From Bacteroidota bacterium (lineage in GTDB: Bacteria > Bacteroidota > Bacteroidia > Chitinophagales > LD1): a stretch of 64,000 nucleotides of DNA. This document shows, in pieces, positions 60,391 through 64,000 of this stretch. Within the stretch, counting starts at the first letter, position 1. The number at the start of each line of letters is the position of its first letter. Under the pieces are notes generated by a model. That model was not told the origin of the DNA. It made no database searches and worked only from the letters and a program-made list of their open reading frames with translations. The stretch covers positions 1-64,000 of the forward strand of contig CANJRM010000001.1 in the NCBI GenBank assembly GCA_947476645.1, given 5' to 3'. Both the position numbers and the translations under genes were made by a program.

Positions 60391-61149
60391 TCAAGCATTC
60401 TTTTTCAAAAACCCGTCCAATATTTTATTGAACTGCGCGGGCTGCTCCATCATGGCAGCATGTCCGCATTGCTCAATAATGTGTAACTCTGCATTCGGCA
60501 ATAGTTTCCGAAATTCTTCACCAACAAACGAAGGCGTAATGATGTCTTCCTTTCCCCATATTAAACATACGGGTAAATTTATCTTCAGGATTTCATCGCG
60601 AAGATTATGACGAAGAGCCGACTTTGCCATTACCACTAAACGAATTGCCTTGGCACGGTCGTTTACAATACCGAAAACTTCATCGGTCAATTCTTTAGTT
60701 GCCATAGAAGGATTGTAAAAAGTTCCTTCGGTTTTCTTTTTCACGTATTCGTAATCGCCTTTGCGCGGGTAGGTATCACCTAACGAATTTTCAAACAAAC
60801 CTGAACTGCCGGTGAGTGTCATCGTCTTTACTTTCTCAGGTTTGCGCAGGCAATACATTTGTGCAATGTGCCCGCCCAACGAATTTCCAATCAAATGAAC
60901 CTTTGCATATTTTTTGTGCTCAATAAACTCATCAATGTAATCTACCATTCCGGTGACGGTGGTTTGGTCTATTTCTAAAGTGTACAGCGGTAAAAGAGGA
61001 ATGGCAACTTTGTAATTCGGAGAAAAATAAGTGATGAGTTCATTGAAGTTACTGAGTGCTCCGAACAAACCATGCAACAAAACAATTGCCTCGCCTTCAC
61101 CCTCTTCGCAATAATTGAAACGTTGTTCGTGCTTTACTTCAAATGACAT
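60391..61149 (-). CDS. alpha/beta-fold hydrolase
   Basis: IVLLHGLFGALSNF; VHLIGNSLGGHIAQMYCLRKPEKV; LIWGKEDIITP; CGHAAMMEQP. Confidence 0.94.
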   Translation of the reverse strand: MSFEVKHEQRFNYCEEGEGEAIVLLHGLFGALSNFNELITYFSPNYKVAIPLLPLYTLEIDQTTVTGMVDYIDEFIEHKKYAKVHLIGNSLGGHIAQMYCLRKPEKVKTMTLTGSSGLFENSLGDTYPRKGDYEYVKKKTEGTFYNPSMATKELTDEVFGIVNDRAKAIRLVVMAKSALRHNLRDEILKINLPVCLIWGKEDIITPSFVGEEFRKLLPNAELHIIEQCGHAAMMEQPAQFNKILDGFLKKNA

Positions 61150-61319
61150 TCAGGAAATTTCGTTCAGGACGAAAGTAATTTTTTGAAGAGAAAGTAAAAT
61201 TGCGTTTGCGTTAAGGAATATGAACAACGGGTTTTGTTTGTAGTGTAAACCGACCATAGACCACTGACCGCTGACCATTGAAATACAAATTCTGTTTTAC
61301 AATGGTCAATGGTCGTTCG

Positions 61320-61889
61320 TCAATTGTCAATCTCTCGAAACCAATTCTTCATTAACTGCAAACCGTGTGGTGTAAGAATAGATTCAGGATGAAACTGCAC
61401 GCCTGCAATTTTTAATGTGGGATGCGCAATCGCCATTACTTCATTTTCTTTTGTGATGGCAGTTATCCGCAATTCGGTTTTCTCCAACTCCGTTAGTATT
61501 AACGAATGATAACGCATAACGGCAAATTCGGCAGGCAGGTTGTTGAAGAGGTAGCTTTTGTTGTGTGTGATGAAAGAAGTTTTTCCGTGCATCGGTTTTA
61601 TTGCCTTCACCAGCTTTGCTCCGAAAAATTCTCCTATTGCCTGATGACCGAGGCAGATGCCGAGTATTGGTTTTGTTTGATGAAAGCGTTCGATGAACTT
61701 CATCGTAATTCCTGCTTCATGTGGCGTTTTAGGTCCGGGAGAAATTATTGCGGAAGAGAAATTGAGTTGTTCAATCTCCTCTAAACTCATTTCATCGTTG
61801 CGAATAACACGGCATTGTTTTCCGCATTGAAGAATATAATCGCGGAGGTTGTAAGTGAAAGAGTCGTAGTTGTCGAGAAGTACAATCAT
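61320..61889 (-). CDS. anthranilate/aminodeoxychorismate synthase component II (glutamine amidotransferase)
   Basis: VLLDNYDSFTYNLRDYI; AIISPGPKTPHEAGI; ILGICLGHQAIGEFFGA; GVQFHPESILTPHG. Confidence 0.94.
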   Translation of the reverse strand: MIVLLDNYDSFTYNLRDYILQCGKQCRVIRNDEMSLEEIEQLNFSSAIISPGPKTPHEAGITMKFIERFHQTKPILGICLGHQAIGEFFGAKLVKAIKPMHGKTSFITHNKSYLFNNLPAEFAVMRYHSLILTELEKTELRITAITKENEVMAIAHPTLKIAGVQFHPESILTPHGLQLMKNWFREIDN

Positions 61890-61890
61890 A

Positions 61891-61999
61891 ATACTGAGTT
61901 ACACAGAGATTCACAGAGGAGCGCAGAGTTACACTGAGAAAAAACACTTTGAACCAACACCTCTGCGTATCTCTGCGCTTCTCCGCGTAACTCTGCGTT
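61891..61999. repeat. intergenic inverted repeat with iterated gttacnnagag / ctctgcgtaac words
   Basis: gagttacacagagattcacagaggagcgcagagttac ... cctctgcgtatctctgcgcttctccgcgtaactctgcgttac. Confidence 0.8.
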
Positions 62000-62519
62000 A
62001 CTTAATTCCAAAGAGCTCATCAAACTTTCCAAACGTGTCTTTAAACATAGGAACTACCGAGCCCGAAACTTCCATCACCTTGGGAGCGAGATTGGAAATG
62101 TATGGATACACATGCGAGGTTTCTTTTTGCTTTGCAGGAACCACATCTAAGCGGTTCAAAAACCAAATGAAAACGCACAACACATACAAGCCAACAAGCG
62201 AATGAAGTATGCCGCCAAAAATCTGGTTGAACAGATTCATGGAAAATGATTTGAGGATTTGTTCCAATCCCCAGCCTATTAGTTTCATTAAACCAACTAC
62301 TATGGCAAGCACTAAAATAAAAGCAATAATGGCGAGTGTTTTAGGTTCGAAATGCGCGAAGCCGTGCAGCAGGTTCACCATCATATAGCTGAACTTGAGT
62401 GCGGCTACAATACCGAGGAACCATCCGAGAATGGAAAACAGGGAATAGATAATTCCGTTTTTATAGCCCTGGTAAAAACCAAGCGCAACGAAGATTAAGA
62501 AGAGAATATCGAATACCAT
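61998..62519 (-). CDS. CvpA family protein
   Basis: FDILFLIFVALGFYQGYKNGIIYSLFSILGWFLGIVAALKFS. Confidence 0.9.
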   Translation of the reverse strand: MVFDILFLIFVALGFYQGYKNGIIYSLFSILGWFLGIVAALKFSYMMVNLLHGFAHFEPKTLAIIAFILVLAIVVGLMKLIGWGLEQILKSFSMNLFNQIFGGILHSLVGLYVLCVFIWFLNRLDVVPAKQKETSHVYPYISNLAPKVMEVSGSVVPMFKDTFGKFDELFGIK

Positions 62520-62558
62520 GGGTTAAAGTTCAAAGTTCAAAAAACAAAGTTCAAAGAA

Positions 62559-63008
62559 TTAAACCAACAAACTCTTAACGGTATCTGCCACTAATTTATT
62601 ATCTGCTTTGCCCGCTAATTGTTTGCTTACGATGCCCATTACTTTTCCCATTTCTTTTTGAGTGGTAGCGCCCGAAGAGGCAATAGCCGCTTTTACAATC
62701 TCCACCACTTCGGCTTCGCTCATCATAGCGGGTAAATATTTTTCAATTATTGCCGCTTCTTCTTTTTCCTTATCAATTAAATCCTGACGGTTTGCTTTTT
62801 CAAACTCAGTAATTGAATCTCTGCGTTGCTTCACCATTTTCTGCAACATCTGCACTTCTTTTTCGGGGCTTATAATTCCGTTTGCGCCTTTTTCGGTTTT
62901 GGCTTTAATTATTTCGCTTTTAATGGCGCGCACTGCTCTCAGGCGCGCTTCGTCTTTAGCCATCATGGCGGCTTTAATGTCGTTGTTGATTGTTTCTTCG
63001 AGTGCCAT
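62559..63008 (-). CDS. GatB/YqeY domain protein
   Basis: LEETINNDIKAAMMAKDEARLRAVRAIKSEIIKAKTEKG...IIEKYLPAMMSEAEV. Confidence 0.94.
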   Translation of the reverse strand: MALEETINNDIKAAMMAKDEARLRAVRAIKSEIIKAKTEKGANGIISPEKEVQMLQKMVKQRRDSITEFEKANRQDLIDKEKEEAAIIEKYLPAMMSEAEVVEIVKAAIASSGATTQKEMGKVMGIVSKQLAGKADNKLVADTVKSLLV

Positions 63009-63129
63009 AGTTTTAGAATTTATGAGGCGAATGTAGAAAAGTGAAGCAGAATTTTTTTGCATCAAAAACAGAAGTTTTATATTTAATGCAAGGAACCTAA
63101 CCGGATTTCATTCACCCAAATAAGGCAGT

Positions 63130-63348
63130 ATGAAAAACCCGGAAAACACGCATGACCCTAAACCAACCAAAAGAGAATTAGAAATTTTAAAAGAGCTCGC
63201 CACAGGCTTAACTTCTAAAGAAGTAGCCGCCAAGCTTTGCCTTTCGGTGCGCACGGTTGAAAAACACCGCGAAAATATTTATGTGAAACTGAACGTAAAA
63301 AACGGTTGCGCTGCCATGAACAAAGCCAAAGACCTGAAGTGGCTTTAG
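63130..63348 (+). CDS. stand-alone LuxR-type HTH protein (72 aa)
   Basis: TKRELEILKELATGLTSKEVAAKLCLSVRTVEKHRENIYVKLNVKN. Confidence 0.9.
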   Translation: MKNPENTHDPKPTKRELEILKELATGLTSKEVAAKLCLSVRTVEKHRENIYVKLNVKNGCAAMNKAKDLKWL

Positions 63349-63433
63349 TTTAAAAACTACGTAGTTTCCCGTATAGGACAAATGCGTACTAGTACAGATT
63401 TTTGCTGCCATTAATTAATCTAAAAACAGACAA

Positions 63434-63931
63434 ATGGCAAACGTTACTACCAACCTCGTTAACAGCATCATCATTCCCGCTGACCAGACTGCACTCAACA
63501 CAGGCACTGCTGCAATGATGGCTTTACTGCAACCCTATTTTGTTACCCTAACCGATGAAGAGCGCGCTTCGCTTTTCAGCCTGCAGGAAGAAAACCTGGT
63601 ATTTACCTCGCTGGCTTTGCAACAGGCACAAAGCCTCGGCAGTTTAATGCCTCCGGCTTTAAGCAGTCTGGTTACTAACCTCAGTAACGATTTAGAATTG
63701 CAACAACAGTTAGCCGAATTTGAAAACAATTTTATTAAACAGCTGGCACAAAAAACTGCAGACACTAAACGCAGAGCAGGGCACGAAGCCTTTGTGGGGG
63801 GATTGGCTGTTTACAAAATTATTGAAGCACTGGCGGCTGTGGGGGTTGACAGCGCGCAAACAGCGTATGATATTTTGAAAGTAAGATTTGCTAACCAGGG
63901 CGGAAACGGAGGAGCGCAGCCCAATCCGTAG
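63434..63931 (+). CDS. hypothetical protein, helical, family not recognised
   Basis: 165-aa ORF MANVTTNLVNSIIIPADQTALNTGTAAMMALLQPYF...; followed by a strong terminator. Confidence 0.75.
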   Translation: MANVTTNLVNSIIIPADQTALNTGTAAMMALLQPYFVTLTDEERASLFSLQEENLVFTSLALQQAQSLGSLMPPALSSLVTNLSNDLELQQQLAEFENNFIKQLAQKTADTKRRAGHEAFVGGLAVYKIIEALAAVGVDSAQTAYDILKVRFANQGGNGGAQPNP

Positions 63932-63949
63932 TTTGTTTGAAGAAAACGT

Positions 63950-63981
63950 AACAGGCATCCGGCACCGGATGCCTGTTTTTG
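63950..63981 (+). terminator. rho-independent terminator
   Basis: aacaggcatccgg-ca-ccggatgcctgttttt. Confidence 0.92.
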
Positions 63982-64000
63982 TTAGTCTTTAACCTAACGC

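Noticed and set aside
1-64000. Prophage, integrative element or defence island
   Set aside because: No integrase, transposase, phage structural genes, restriction, CBASS, retron or toxin-antitoxin genes were recognised. The S74 domain is within a secreted collagen-like protein.

Overview
This is a Bacteroidota-type chromosome window, judged from a T9SS C-terminal domain, DUF4249 with TonB receptors, the bamA-uppS-DUF6089-nadK-DUF5686-CBS block and TTTG-N19-TAnnTTTG promoters. It holds about 56 supportable protein genes and one tRNA-Trp. The main blocks are: infA-rpmJ-rpsM-rpsK; a Wzm/Wzt-like exporter with two methyltransferases; a 944-aa collagen-like protein; queA, ftsX, uppP, truB, ribF, holA; ftsE; secE-nusG-rplK-rplA-rplJ; sugar-hydrolase and TonB genes; a MarR-controlled pirin/YceI/DoxX cluster; and bamA, uppS, nadK. 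Most of it is ordinary. Points worth a second look: (1) an intergenic array of twelve exactly 21-bp units at 45417-45668, whose sub-modules occur in both orientations in place and which is bracketed by a 13-bp direct repeat; (2) a collagen-like domain of 127 triplets with 11 Gly-X interruptions spaced in an 8/10-triplet rhythm; (3) palindromic elements apparently inserted in frame into ribF and into a T9SS sorting domain; (4) the ribosomal super-operon appears broken after rplJ and before infA, with about 20 kb of unrelated genes between; (5) paired palindromic operators around a marR gene; (6) bamA with no ATG/GTG/TTG start that gives a full signal peptide; (7) several intergenic spacers built from inverted, word-like repeats. 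All calls come from reading the sequence and supplied translations. No database search was run.
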